The notes beneath the pieces were generated by a model, which searched no databases, was not told the DNA's origin, and saw only the letters and a program-made list of their open reading frames with translations. This document shows positions 16,818 to 26,533 of a stretch of DNA of 64,000 bases, piece after piece. Source of the DNA: Herpetosiphon aurantiacus DSM 785 (GTDB taxonomy: Bacteria; Chloroflexota; Chloroflexia; Chloroflexales; Herpetosiphonaceae); assembly GCA_000018565.1 (NCBI GenBank), contig CP000875.1, positions 1,565,199 to 1,629,198 of the forward strand. The letters run 5' to 3'. Position numbers and translations under genes: made by a program. Position 1 is the first letter of the stretch, and every line of letters begins with the position of its first letter.

Positions 16818-18495
16818 AGCCCTGCGCCAGCCAGAGATCGAGTTGCTTGATCGGTGCTTCGGGCGTAACACTCACCTCACCTGTCACGAGATTAACCGAG
16901 GTTTCCGCCAGTGTATAACTGCGTTTGTTGATCGCACCGGATAAATCGCCGATGGTGATCACGTCGCCCCGACTGAGCAGGTCAAGCGGCTCTCTTACGT
17001 TGTACTCATTGCGCACGGCGCGGACACCCAAGCTGGCGCGAACGGTCGGTGCAGCATCGGTTAGGGCTACACTGCGCAACGTGGCCGCTTCGGTCGCGTC
17101 GGTGGTTTCGCTGGCAATGGTGCGCTGGCGGACAATGCCTAAGGCATAGCGCTCGCTGGCGTTTTCCGCAAACGCGGTATAGAGTGGCTGGTTACTCGCG
17201 TTTTTGTAGGCAAAACGTACCTGATTGGTTGCCTCGCCCAGTGCTTTCTCTAACTCAATCGAGCCATCGACCAAGGCGAAGGTGCGGCCCACTTCTTTAG
17301 GGCCAAAGTACAGATATTGGGCATCGTCAACATAGGTGACATACTGCGCCTGATCAGCCAACTCCTGCACCACGCTTAAGCCCGATGCAGCCGACCATAC
17401 GGCTTCCAAACAATCGCGACTACTCTTGCTGATCCGCGCACTGCTCTGCTTGATCCCGCTACCCGGGTTGGTTGTGAGGTTGCGGCTTAAGACATCCTCC
17501 ACAATCTCTTTGTCCGTGACCACAATCCCGCGCACCGTGCTGCCCAGAACGTGGGTCTTGGTGAAGGCGGCTTGGAATTGGGTCGCGGTGACGGCCAAGA
17601 CTACGACGCTCTCACTATTCGCGCCGCCGCTTTCGATGGTCAGGCGTTGGCCAACCGCGATATTGGCGGTACTCGCCACGGTCACAAAGGCTGTGCCGAT
17701 GGCAATCGCGCCGCTGGTCGTGGTGTTCACCATATTGGTGGTGACGGTGGCCACGCGGAGGTTGCTGATCTTCAGGTAATCATCGCCTGTTTCGCCAATA
17801 TAGGTTGCCAGCGCCGCGTTGTAATACATCGCAACACTAACCAAGGGCCGCGCCGCGAAGGTGAAGCACATGGAGCCAGTTTGGGCCGTGCCGTTGCCGA
17901 GGGCAATCGTGGTGGCTCCGGTTTGGCTGCTGTAGTCGCGCTCGGCAGCGAGGAAGGTCGCCAGCCAATTGGTTGGGCCTTTGAACCGCCAATCGAACTG
18001 AATCACCTGAAAGCCGGTAGTGTTCAGATTCGCCGGAATGAACATGGATTGACGGCCAATCCCCTTGGCGTTCGAGAATTGTTCGTTTTTGCGCGGAGAC
18101 AGGCTGATCGTGCTATCGTCGTGGCGCATCTCCCAGCGCTCGGGCGTGGACGAGGCGGTTTCTACGGGCAACCAGCCATCGAGCTTGGTGACTGACCACC
18201 AGCCATCGTACTCCAAGTCATCGAGCGTGACGATCAGATTGTGGCATTCAATCGCCAAGCCCTGATCAATCAAGCGCAGGGTTACGGTGCGATAGCGCAA
18301 AACCTTGCCATCGTTGCGTTGCACCACAGCGGTCAATAATCGCGCTTGGGCATACAGCGTTTTGGCGATGAACGGCGCAAGGCGCACACTGGCGGTTAGG
18401 CCATTGGTGCTCAAGGTTGCGTCCGTGACCTGGCGATCAAACCGTGCCAGTTGCACATTGGTGAAGGGATCATAAAGCGAAATCGCGTACTGCAT
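16816..18495 (-). CDS. Phage tail-tip protein (Tal-like)
   Basis: 559 residues, last gene of the late operon. Starts MQYAISLYDPFTNVQLARF. The N-terminal beta-rich part, the HDSTISL region and the C-terminal LDLLSRGDVITIGDLSG ... ETSVNLVTGEVSVTPEAP resemble baseplate/tail-associated hub proteins. The gene directly follows the distal tail gene, the expected position. No lysozyme or peptidase motif is visible. No tail fibre gene follows, so receptor binding may reside here or elsewhere. Confidence 0.6.
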   Translation of the reverse strand: MQYAISLYDPFTNVQLARFDRQVTDATLSTNGLTASVRLAPFIAKTLYAQARLLTAVVQRNDGKVLRYRTVTLRLIDQGLAIECHNLIVTLDDLEYDGWWSVTKLDGWLPVETASSTPERWEMRHDDSTISLSPRKNEQFSNAKGIGRQSMFIPANLNTTGFQVIQFDWRFKGPTNWLATFLAAERDYSSQTGATTIALGNGTAQTGSMCFTFAARPLVSVAMYYNAALATYIGETGDDYLKISNLRVATVTTNMVNTTTSGAIAIGTAFVTVASTANIAVGQRLTIESGGANSESVVVLAVTATQFQAAFTKTHVLGSTVRGIVVTDKEIVEDVLSRNLTTNPGSGIKQSSARISKSSRDCLEAVWSAASGLSVVQELADQAQYVTYVDDAQYLYFGPKEVGRTFALVDGSIELEKALGEATNQVRFAYKNASNQPLYTAFAENASERYALGIVRQRTIASETTDATEAATLRSVALTDAAPTVRASLGVRAVRNEYNVREPLDLLSRGDVITIGDLSGAINKRSYTLAETSVNLVTGEVSVTPEAPIKQLDLWLAQG

Positions 18496-18504
18496 TGACC
18501 CCTC

Positions 18505-19881
18505 CTACAGTGGAATAATCGCGCCGTTGAGGCGTGATGCTTGGACGGTCATGGTGCGAGCACTGGCGGCATTTTCGGTGGTGGCACTCCAGGCATTGCC
18601 ATTGACCGCAAACAAATTGACATCCAGCTGGAGATCCTTCGTCAATGCCAAGGGATTGCTATCGGTGGGCACGGCTTGGGTCACGCCTGCGCTGGTGTAG
18701 GTCAAACTGGCATCGGGATTGCTCAGATAGCGGGCATCGACGGTGATCGTGGTGGTCGTGCTCGGGAGCGGCAGCGATGCGAACGGAATCACACTCCAGC
18801 CGCCTGCATCGGCGGCAATCGTCAGGATGGCGTTGATGTAGATCGCTCCAGCGTTGGTCAGATTGGTCAGCTTGAGTTGATGACCCGTGATTAAGTAGGG
18901 TGCGCTGGTTTGGCCAAGCGGGACAATGATCGGCGTGGCACTATCGACGAGGGTCGCACGGCCTTCGATCAACGCGCCATTGCTCCGCACGACAGGCGTA
19001 ATGAGGAATGGTGCGGTGGTTTTGAGCATCGCCCATTGAATCACCGAGCGGCTATTGAGCGGCCCAATATCCGTCAAGACCCCGTTCGGTGAATAGGATG
19101 GCGTGACGCTGGGAAAGTTGTAGAAACAGACCAGATTATCAGTGGCATAGACTCCTGATGCCTGAATTTGGCGTGACCAGCCAAAGACACTGGGACTGGG
19201 CGCAAACAACCACGCCGCCGATTTGACCATTTTGCCACGTGGCGCGACGGCAATCAATCCACTAATGGTTGCGCCGTTGGTCGCTGCGGCCACGTTCAGG
19301 GTGAGGTTGGTGGGGCTTTCCAGCGGGGCTGCGCTGCCGCTGAAATTCGGCTGATGAATAGTGGCAATATTGGCACTGGCGCTGGTGCTGCTGCTCACAC
19401 TACTGGCGGCGCAACGCAGCGGACGACAGAGAAAGGTGACAGGCACATTCAGAATCCACCAAACATCATTGTCTTGGATCAAGGTGGGCGATGTGCCAAC
19501 CATGGGCGTATCGCCTGCGCGGCCCATCACCAGCATATCGCTATGGACGGTGGTATCACTGGGCTTGGTACGCCACACGACTGCGCTACTATAGCCTTCT
19601 TCATAGAAACGCTCAGCATCATCGAGCAAGACCATCAGCGCGTGATAGGCGGCCCACGCCTGATCTTCATTGGTTCCGCCGAAGATGTTCACGGCAAACG
19701 ATTGCACGCTCGGCTGAAACTGTTCGCCATTGGAGATCAGACGGCGGTCACGCTGCGGCACTTGCGGCTGCCATGAGCCATCGACGAGCCAATAACAGGT
19801 GGTTCCTTCGGTTGGGTTTACGCCAGCAGGCATGAAATCAATCACGACGCTGCCATTGCGCAAGAGTTGCATGGTTGTCAT
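18505..19881 (-). CDS. Phage distal tail protein (Dit-like)
   Basis: 458 residues from MTTMQLLRNGSVVIDFMPAG. GGAGGGCGGATTT sits before this start, so the 27-codon upstream extension is rejected. Beta-rich sequence throughout, with an early WQPQVPQRDRRL segment and conserved insertion-rich jelly-roll-like C-terminal part. Position between tape measure and tail tip supports the Dit assignment. The ribosome site is partly inside a CCGCCC...GGGCGG stem. Confidence 0.55.
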   Translation of the reverse strand: MTTMQLLRNGSVVIDFMPAGVNPTEGTTCYWLVDGSWQPQVPQRDRRLISNGEQFQPSVQSFAVNIFGGTNEDQAWAAYHALMVLLDDAERFYEEGYSSAVVWRTKPSDTTVHSDMLVMGRAGDTPMVGTSPTLIQDNDVWWILNVPVTFLCRPLRCAASSVSSSTSASANIATIHQPNFSGSAAPLESPTNLTLNVAAATNGATISGLIAVAPRGKMVKSAAWLFAPSPSVFGWSRQIQASGVYATDNLVCFYNFPSVTPSYSPNGVLTDIGPLNSRSVIQWAMLKTTAPFLITPVVRSNGALIEGRATLVDSATPIIVPLGQTSAPYLITGHQLKLTNLTNAGAIYINAILTIAADAGGWSVIPFASLPLPSTTTTITVDARYLSNPDASLTYTSAGVTQAVPTDSNPLALTKDLQLDVNLFAVNGNAWSATTENAASARTMTVQASRLNGAIIPL

Positions 19882-19925
19882 AAATCCGCCCTCCTTTGGG
19901 CGGGGGTTTGGTTGGGTTAATGGTC

Positions 19926-19958
19926 GTGTGTGCAGGGTTGTTTCAGCCCTGCACACGG
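19926..19958. terminator. Strong hairpin between tape-measure and distal-tail genes
   Basis: GTGTGCAGGG pairs perfectly with CCCTGCACAC around TTGTTTCAG. No T run on the minus strand, so it may be an RNA-stabilising or processing structure within the late transcript rather than a terminator. Confidence 0.5.
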
Positions 19959-19965
19959 TCAATCG

Positions 19966-22900
19966 TTATTTGCCATATGGATTGGTTTTGAGCAGGATAT
20001 TGGCGCTACCCAAAATATCTTTCATCTTCTTGTTCCAGACTTCTTCAACGGCGGCTTTGATGGCTGCCGGATTGGTGGCCTGTCGCGCATCGATGGTGAT
20101 CTGATTGATGATCGACGGCGCAGATGGTTGATTCGTTGGCAACGCATTGGACAGCGTGCCCACCATGCCGCCTTGCGGGACGACCATCCGCGCAGCCATG
20201 CCCTTGGTTTCTTCGGCGGTGAACACCTCCGCGCCGCGTGGAATATTGCTAATACCTGGTGGCAGCAGGGCAAAGTCACCACCCCGCGTGCGCATGGCTT
20301 CGATGCCTTTCCACGGCTCGGACGCAAAGGCCAAACCGCCCGCCCAGTTTTTCACGCCGTCTGCTAAGTAGGGAATCAGTGGAATACCACCGAAGCCCAA
20401 GGCGGAGCCAACGGTATTCGCGCCTTCAATGAGTTTGTTGACGGCGGTGATCATCAGGTTGAGTGGGGATTTAATGCCACTGAGGATGCCGCGAAAGGCT
20501 TCTACAATCCCGTTGGTAATTTCATCCCACACCGCAGCACTGGCATCCTTAATCCATTGCCATGCCACCGCAACCCCGTTTTTGAATTGCTCCAAAAAGC
20601 CATCAAGGTTGTCGAGCACACCGCCAAACATCGTGCGGAAGTAGTCGCTGATGCCATCCCACGCGGTGCTGATGCCCGTGCCAATGAGATCCCACGCCAC
20701 CACCAAGAGGTTCCAGACGACCTCCAGTGCTCCCTTCACGATGTCGATGATGCCATTCCAGAGTCCAGCAAAGACATCCTTGATTGCCGTCCATGCGCCT
20801 GACCAATCGCCCTGAATCACGGCGCTGACGGTTTTGATCACGCCTTGAATCACGCTCATGGCGGCTTCAACGATGCCCTTGATGATGCTCCATGCGCCAC
20901 TGAGCAGGCCCGTGATCTGGTCTTTGTGGTCGCTGAGGAAGGTGGCGATGCCGTGGAAGAATGGAATGATCGCACCATTGATCACATCCAGTGCGCCATC
21001 AATGACGACCTGAATGGTTTCCCACGCCATCGTCAGCACGCCTTTGATTTCTTCGCCGTGCTGCTCGAGGAAGGTTCGGATTGCGCCGAGTGCCGTTTGA
21101 ATCACCGTGCCAACCGCGCCCAGCACCGTGCTGACAATGCCCTCAATCCGGCCCCACGCATTGCGGAGGAACGTCACGATCTGCTCGCCGTTCTCGCGGA
21201 ACCAGCTGGTGATGATGCCCCACGCGGTTTGTACCATGGACTGAATCGATGTAAAGACCTCGGTCGTGATGGTGCGAATAGTGGCGAAATTGGTTTGCCA
21301 CGCCAATCCCAGCGCTGCGGCTCCAGCTACCAGCAAGCCCATCGGTGAAACGAGTGCGGCTACCGCTCCCGCCAAACCGGAGAACAGGGACACCAGTCCC
21401 ATACCCGTGAAGAGTGCCGCAATGCCCATGAATGCGCCTTTAACCGATTCAATAAACGGGGCGGCTTGGCTGAAGGCGTTGCGAATCCGGTCGATCAAGG
21501 ACGGTACAGGCGCAGTGGCAGTCGCCATTTCGACTTGGCGATCCTTCAAATCAGCATAGCGATCGGCGGCTGCCTCGGCTCCGGTGGCTGCATCCTGCAT
21601 GGATTGATTGGTTTCGTCCGCCCCATCCTTGACCTTGGTGAATGGTGGAACGAGCGCACCCACGCCTTTGGCTGCTCCCTTGGCGGCTCCGCCTACACCC
21701 TTCATCTTCTCGGCTGACGCTTCCAGCTCTTTTTGTTGCTGGGCTTCGAGCTGCAAAATCTGGGTTTTGATGCGCCAGTATTCGGATTGATCGGCGTTGG
21801 TATTGGCCAATTCACCTTGTAGGATTGCTAGTTTGCCAGCGGTGTCAGCGGTGGCATACTGATAATCCCGCTCGGCTTTGGCCGCTTCGTCCTGTTTGCG
21901 TTTGACTTCCTCCAGCTCGCGCTGGCGTTGTTTCTCGGCTTTGTTAATCTCCTGCTGAATGTCGTTGTATTCGGCGCTGCCCTCGGCATATTGACCCTGT
22001 TCTTGGCGCAAGCGAGCTAACTGATCCTCAGTGGACATGAGGCTTAACTCATAGTCGCGTTGCTCCTTGGCCAGTTTATTGAGTTCCGCCTGACGTTTCT
22101 GCTCTTCCTGATTAATCTGCCCTTGCAGTCGCCAATACTCGGCATCGGTCGTAGCATAGGCGGCTTGCTTGTCCTTGAGCATCTGCAAGCGATCGACAGT
22201 TCCGGCAATACTGAATGTGTATTCCCACTGCGCACGGGCCGCCGCTTCAGCGTTCTTGGCGGCATCGTCCATCGGGGATTTGCCACCGCCACCTCCGCCA
22301 CCACTCGCTTTGGGCTTTTTGGTTTCTTGCTCGGCAGCTTTAGCCTGCTCCTCGCGAATCTTTTGGCGCAGCTTCAGCGCGGCCAATTCGAGCTTGGCCT
22401 GTTCGCGGTCGCTGTCTTTACCACCCGTGCTGTTGATCAGCGCCAAGAGCTGCTGTTCTTGGGCTGCTTCCTTGACCCGCTGCTGCGCATCTTCAATGGA
22501 TTTCAGTTCGGTTTCGAGATAGGCCAGCAAGCCATCGGTGGGCAGCCGCGCATCATTCCAGCCATCCATCCAGACTTGGGCGGTATCGCGACCCCATGTG
22601 TCGATGTTGGGTAATAACTTTGGTGGGGAGTGCGGTTCAAGCCAGTAGGTGATAAGGTCGCCAATGTATCCCAAGCTATCGACGACCGCACCAGCACCAC
22701 CCATAATCCCGTTGGCTAACTGGGTGGCAATGTTGCTGCCCCATTGCACGGCGCTTGATGCGAGGTCAATGAACAGACCAAAGGCTTCGCTCGCGGTGCT
22801 GGCAAAGTCAAGGAAATACGGGCCAACCATCTGAACCGCTGCGCCAATCCGCTCAAACGCTCCCACGACCACGGCGCTGATGCGGGGCATGGCTTCGGCC

Positions 22901-24009
22901 AACCAATCGGCAAAGGCTTGCACGGTGGGGGCTAACGCATTGCCAATATTCGTTTGCAGCACGGCAAACTGGGCACGAATCCCGTCAAAGGCTCGCGCTA
23001 ACCCCTGATCCATTTGGGTGTAGGCGGCCTCGGTGGCTCCGGCGCTGTTCTGCATCGCATCGAGCGCCCCCGTAAACATCTCGGTGCCACGGCCTGTCAG
23101 GGTCAGTGCTGCACTACCCGCTTCAACACTACTAAATAAGTCATTGATGCCCACGCCGCTGGCATTGGCGTGCTGCTCCAGCAGTTGCAGCGCTTGTTGA
23201 ACATTGCCACCACTTTCAATAAAGCTCTTGAACGACGTGCCCGATAACTGTTGGAAGAGGTCAGAAACCTCGCCACCGGATTGCGATAACTCCACAAACA
23301 ACTGGCGCAACATCGTGGTGGTTTGGGCCGTGGGCACACCTTGGGAAGTCATGGCGGCGATGGCTGCCGACACGTCGCTGAAGGATACGCCCAAGCTGGC
23401 GGCAATCGGGTTGACGTTGTAGAGCGTGCTCGCCAGTTCGGCAAAGGTGGTTTTGCCATAGGCCACGGCGGTGAACATCTGATCACTCGCGTCCTGCACG
23501 CTCAGCACGTCCGCGCCGTAGGCATTGACCACGCTGGTCAAACCGTCCACGGTGGTTTGGGTATCCGTTACGCCGCCGATAGCCGCTTTCTGTGCGGTTT
23601 CAAGGAAGGAAAATACATTGTCTTTGGGCACGCCGGACGAGAGGGCTTCATAGAGCGCGGGGATCACCTTTTCAGGCAGCGCTCCAAACTCCACCGCAAA
23701 GTCTTTGACCTGCTCACCCATCTGCTGCATGGCCTGTTGGGAGATACCAGGCAAGAGAGTGAACACGCTGTTCATCTGCTCTTGGAAGCCCGCAAACGCG
23801 TTGACCCCCGTGACCGCCAGTCCTGCCAAGGCTGCGCCTGCGGCAGCCACCGCGCCTGCAATGGCGGTGGTCAGTGCGGTACTCAGACTTTCGGCTAAGG
23901 ATTGCGCGAAGCCTTTGGCTTTGGTTTCGGCGTTGCTGATCGAACGATCAAGCTCGGCATCATCCGCGCCGATTTTAATAATGGCTCGCCCTAATTCTTC
24001 ATCGGCCAT
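19966..24009 (-). CDS. Tail tape-measure protein
   Basis: 1347 residues. Start MADEELGRAIIK with AGAGGTGGCGG upstream. The N-terminal third is a TP901-like tape-measure region (DGLTSVVNAYGADVLS, MTSQGVPTAQTTTMLRQLF). The middle (about 545-800) is a coiled coil made of degenerate repeats around STEDQLARLRQEQGQY and KLAILQGELANTNADQ. A hydrophobic patch of about 60 residues lies near residue 880-950 (GMGLVSLFSGLAGAVAAL). The C-terminal part carries repeated tryptophan motifs. A 1347-residue protein predicts a tail of about 200 nm by the usual 1.5 Å per residue rule. Confidence 0.9.
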   Translation of the reverse strand: MADEELGRAIIKIGADDAELDRSISNAETKAKGFAQSLAESLSTALTTAIAGAVAAAGAALAGLAVTGVNAFAGFQEQMNSVFTLLPGISQQAMQQMGEQVKDFAVEFGALPEKVIPALYEALSSGVPKDNVFSFLETAQKAAIGGVTDTQTTVDGLTSVVNAYGADVLSVQDASDQMFTAVAYGKTTFAELASTLYNVNPIAASLGVSFSDVSAAIAAMTSQGVPTAQTTTMLRQLFVELSQSGGEVSDLFQQLSGTSFKSFIESGGNVQQALQLLEQHANASGVGINDLFSSVEAGSAALTLTGRGTEMFTGALDAMQNSAGATEAAYTQMDQGLARAFDGIRAQFAVLQTNIGNALAPTVQAFADWLAEAMPRISAVVVGAFERIGAAVQMVGPYFLDFASTASEAFGLFIDLASSAVQWGSNIATQLANGIMGGAGAVVDSLGYIGDLITYWLEPHSPPKLLPNIDTWGRDTAQVWMDGWNDARLPTDGLLAYLETELKSIEDAQQRVKEAAQEQQLLALINSTGGKDSDREQAKLELAALKLRQKIREEQAKAAEQETKKPKASGGGGGGGKSPMDDAAKNAEAAARAQWEYTFSIAGTVDRLQMLKDKQAAYATTDAEYWRLQGQINQEEQKRQAELNKLAKEQRDYELSLMSTEDQLARLRQEQGQYAEGSAEYNDIQQEINKAEKQRQRELEEVKRKQDEAAKAERDYQYATADTAGKLAILQGELANTNADQSEYWRIKTQILQLEAQQQKELEASAEKMKGVGGAAKGAAKGVGALVPPFTKVKDGADETNQSMQDAATGAEAAADRYADLKDRQVEMATATAPVPSLIDRIRNAFSQAAPFIESVKGAFMGIAALFTGMGLVSLFSGLAGAVAALVSPMGLLVAGAAALGLAWQTNFATIRTITTEVFTSIQSMVQTAWGIITSWFRENGEQIVTFLRNAWGRIEGIVSTVLGAVGTVIQTALGAIRTFLEQHGEEIKGVLTMAWETIQVVIDGALDVINGAIIPFFHGIATFLSDHKDQITGLLSGAWSIIKGIVEAAMSVIQGVIKTVSAVIQGDWSGAWTAIKDVFAGLWNGIIDIVKGALEVVWNLLVVAWDLIGTGISTAWDGISDYFRTMFGGVLDNLDGFLEQFKNGVAVAWQWIKDASAAVWDEITNGIVEAFRGILSGIKSPLNLMITAVNKLIEGANTVGSALGFGGIPLIPYLADGVKNWAGGLAFASEPWKGIEAMRTRGGDFALLPPGISNIPRGAEVFTAEETKGMAARMVVPQGGMVGTLSNALPTNQPSAPSIINQITIDARQATNPAAIKAAVEEVWNKKMKDILGSANILLKTNPYGK

Positions 24010-24155
24010 GGCCGCCACCTCTGCTGATGGAATAGAACGCCCACGCGCCCATCCCACGATTGCGATTGTCGAATCGTGAAAAGCGGGCGCGTGGGCAATC
24101 CATCGCGGCGGCTTTGTTTCCTATGAAGCGGCGCAGCGGCGCGGGTTACATAGGA

Positions 24156-24278
24156 CTAGTCTTTTGTTTTGGGTTGCGCTTTGCGACGACCAGGCTTGAT
24201 TTTGTAGGTGTCGATCGCTTTGGCAATGGCTATCAACGCGCGATGGATGGCGATCCACATCGTGGTATCTGCATCCAT
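24156..24278 (-). CDS. Small basic protein between chaperone and tape-measure genes
   Basis: 40 residues (MDADTTMWIAIHRALIAIAK...) with GGAGACCCCT before the ATG. It ends in a lysine/arginine-rich tail (KPGRRKAQPKTKD). Too short for the usual ORF cut-off, but the spacing and ribosome site support it. Function unknown. Confidence 0.5.
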   Translation of the reverse strand: MDADTTMWIAIHRALIAIAKAIDTYKIKPGRRKAQPKTKD

Positions 24279-24294
24279 AGGGGTCTCCAATGAG

Positions 24295-25022
24295 TTATGG
24301 CCGGACCGATCGGGCTTTCATATTGGCGATAAGCTGGGATGCGCTGACGTAGGTCACCTCGGATCGGGTGCTGGCTGGTTGGGTAGTTGAGCCTTGCTTT
24401 TGCTTTCGCTTGCTTTTACCCTTTCCCTTGGTATCATCGCCAAACAACATCGTACCCACCTTAGTGGCAATCAGCATGGCCTGCTGCTCGCGTTCGTTGT
24501 GCATGCGGCGCAGGTAGGATGGCAGCAGCTCCAGCACGGTTTCTTCATACAGCTCGTGGGGTGGAATGCTATACACGGCATACATCACTTCTACCACATC
24601 ATCAGTATGGCTGGCTTCCGTTAGCCAATGCTTGAAAAACCCGCTGCCAAGACTTGTAACTTTTTTATCGGGACAGCCGCATTGGCAATGCACAGGAAGG
24701 CATCAATGATTTCGTCATCAAGAATTTCTTGATCAAGCTCGTGTGAAAGCGTGCCACTGGCATAGGCAATAATGAGCTTGAATGCTTCTTCGAGCAGGCC
24801 ATCAATGGACTCAAGCATGGCAACAATATAGGCCGTCAAGGCTTCGCCAGATTGCGTGCCAGCTTCATTGGTTGCGGGCGGTTTACTCATCTGATCGACT
24901 TGTGGCATCACCTTTTTGGCGACATCAATCAACTTCTTTTTGAAGTCTTGATTTTGACGAAACGGCAGCTTACGAATTTCTTTGACCTCGCCGCCGATGG
25001 TCAGGGAAAGCATGACAGCCAT
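24295..25022 (-). CDS. Tail assembly chaperone, -1 frameshift fusion (gpGT-like)
   Basis: The 0-frame gene reads into A AAA AAG at 24666-24660. A -1 slip continues in the overlapping frame to 24295. The fusion continues ...PIKKVTSLGSGFFKHWLTEA and then about 110 further residues ending in a lysine-rich, low-complexity region. The downstream frame has no ribosome site of its own. Overlapping chaperones joined by -1 frameshifting just before the tape-measure gene is the standard arrangement in siphoviruses; they are thought to coat the tape measure during tail assembly. Confidence 0.8.
24621..25022 (-). CDS. Tail assembly chaperone, short product (gpG-like)
   Basis: 133 residues, start MAVMLSLTIGGEVKEIRKL after AAAGGATACACACCC. 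Acidic helical protein; ends KKLQVLAAGFSSIG when no frameshift occurs. Most ribosomes should make this form, with a minority shifting to the fusion. Confidence 0.8.
   Translation of the reverse strand: MAVMLSLTIGGEVKEIRKLPFRQNQDFKKKLIDVAKKVMPQVDQMSKPPATNEAGTQSGEALTAYIVAMLESIDGLLEEAFKLIIAYASGTLSHELDQEILDDEIIDAFLCIANAAVPIKKLQVLAAGFSSIG
24660..24666 (-). promoter_or_regulatory. -1 ribosomal frameshift slippery heptamer
   Basis: A AAA AAG in the zero frame (codons ATA AAA AAG), exactly where the downstream frame overlaps. Canonical X XXY YYZ type. A hairpin stimulator was not clearly identified. Confidence 0.85.
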
Positions 25023-25079
25023 GGGTGTGTATCCTTTGCAAATGTTAATCAAACCAAACCTTCTCGCGCTCTCAACCCC

Positions 25080-25676
25080 TTAGGACGCGGCCTCAACCAC
25101 GCGGACTAATTGAAATAACCGCTCGCCCTTGGTGCGCGATAAGTCTTCCAAGGCGGACAGCTTCAGCGGGAGACCCGTCCAATCTTCTTTGCTAAATTCC
25201 AACTCGCCGCCTTCTTCCGCTGTGGCTTTCCAAATAAAGCCGCGCACCGGAAAGACATTGCCCTCCTCGTCCTCTTGTTCGGCTTCAAAGCCCCACATGC
25301 GGATGGGTAACTGGGCCGCGCCACCAATTTTGAAGGTTTCTTTGCCGACTTGGCCCACGCCCGAGGCCACCACGGTATTGGTTCCACCCCATGTACTGGG
25401 CAATCCGGCGAAATCGAGCTGGGCCATGGTCGTTTCGGCGGTTAATTCTTCGCTGACCTTTTTGCGCTTGACTGCGCCCAAGGCTTCTTGGATTTCGGGT
25501 GCTTTGGTTTCGTAGCTATAGGCCACCACCAGTGGGGCACTGGTCAAGCCGTACTGTACCCAACCTACGGGCCACGCGGCCCCAACGGCCAGGCTATCAG
25601 CAGGCAGGGTTGTGCCCACAGGCGCATAGAACAACGTGGCATTACTCATCGTTACAGCAGCAACATCGGTTGGCAT
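25080..25676 (-). CDS. Major tail tube protein
   Basis: 198 residues. Begins MPTDVAAVTMSNATLFYAPVG; includes VGAAWPVGWVQYGLTSAP and SYETKAPEIQEALGAVKRKK, which resembles siphovirus tail tube proteins (beta sandwich with a long hairpin). Located between the tail terminator gene and the chaperones, as expected. No extra Ig-like domain. Confidence 0.75.
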   Translation of the reverse strand: MPTDVAAVTMSNATLFYAPVGTTLPADSLAVGAAWPVGWVQYGLTSAPLVVAYSYETKAPEIQEALGAVKRKKVSEELTAETTMAQLDFAGLPSTWGGTNTVVASGVGQVGKETFKIGGAAQLPIRMWGFEAEQEDEEGNVFPVRGFIWKATAEEGGELEFSKEDWTGLPLKLSALEDLSRTKGERLFQLVRVVEAAS

Positions 25677-25718
25677 TCCAACCTCCTTTGTAGTGAAATC
25701 GGTCGAAATCGATTTGAT

Positions 25719-26105
25719 CTAATAATTCTTGATATGGGCCGTCCAGCCCGACAAGGCGAACAGCCACAAGGTTGTTTGGGTGCGGAGCAGGCGCGGCATG
25801 GCGCTGCTATCGGGTCGTAGCCGCGTCACGCCATTGCCGCGATCCATCCACGCATCACAGCAGGTGCGCCACAGGTCGATGCACACCCCTTCGTCCGTGC
25901 CATACAGCTGCACATACAGTGATGGACTGAGGATTGTGCGGGTGTAATCAAAGCCACCACCGCGAATCACACACAGAATCGCGGGGCCAGTATCCGGCGT
26001 ATAGCCCTGCGGCAAATCCGGCCCCACCCACACCCGATTGCTTACCAGTGCGGTCACGGCAGGTGTGCTCATGGCGGTGATGATGGCAGCAATCAGGTCA
26101 ACCAT
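25719..26105 (-). CDS. Tail terminator-like protein
   Basis: 128 residues (MVDLIAAIITAMSTPAVTAL). The N-terminal helix then PDLPQGYTPDTGPAILCVI and a beta-rich end fit the minor tail U/terminator fold. Overlaps the previous stop by one base. Assignment relies mainly on order. Confidence 0.55.
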   Translation of the reverse strand: MVDLIAAIITAMSTPAVTALVSNRVWVGPDLPQGYTPDTGPAILCVIRGGGFDYTRTILSPSLYVQLYGTDEGVCIDLWRTCCDAWMDRGNGVTRLRPDSSAMPRLLRTQTTLWLFALSGWTAHIKNY

Positions 26106-26530
26106 TACAAGCCTCGCTTGCGGCGCACGACCTGCACGATGCTGCCAAAATCGGCCTTGACCTGATCGAGCGCGGGAAACAAAAAGGGTGCTCGCAGTTC
26201 GATGTAGATCGCATAGGTGGCTGCGCAGCCGACCGCGCTGGTGTTGTCGCCCATGGCAGGCAATCCAGCGGATGTACGCTGCACCACATCGCCGTGCTTA
26301 TCTGGCAGATCGGTCGTGGCCGCATCGACCCCTTGCCCATCGACCAATACGGCATGGATGCTATTCAAGGCAAAGCCGGTATCAATGCTGTTATTGGCCA
26401 CCATATTTTGTTTGGCATGCCCTTCACCTGCCAGCGCCGCCTCGTTCAGCAGGTCGCGGGTTGCGCCATCAATGCGCACGCGAAAGCGCTTGGCAAAGGA
26501 TTGGTACTGGGCTACGCCTTTCTTCGCCAT
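26105..26530 (-). CDS. HK97 gp10-like tail-completion protein
   Basis: 141 residues. GHAKQNMVANNSIDTGFALN is the usual gp10 region (a helix then N-x-IDTG-x-LxxS), followed by YAIYIELRAPFLFPALDQVK, which corresponds to the conserved Y..Y.E.G....P...PA end. Head-tail joining or tail completion role. Third gene of the connector block. Confidence 0.75.
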   Translation of the reverse strand: MAKKGVAQYQSFAKRFRVRIDGATRDLLNEAALAGEGHAKQNMVANNSIDTGFALNSIHAVLVDGQGVDAATTDLPDKHGDVVQRTSAGLPAMGDNTSAVGCAATYAIYIELRAPFLFPALDQVKADFGSIVQVVRRKRGL

Positions 26531-26533
26531 GAC

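Noticed and set aside
19354-19776. Plus-strand ORFs across the tail genes
   Set aside because: Antisense shadows of the structural genes; no start signals.
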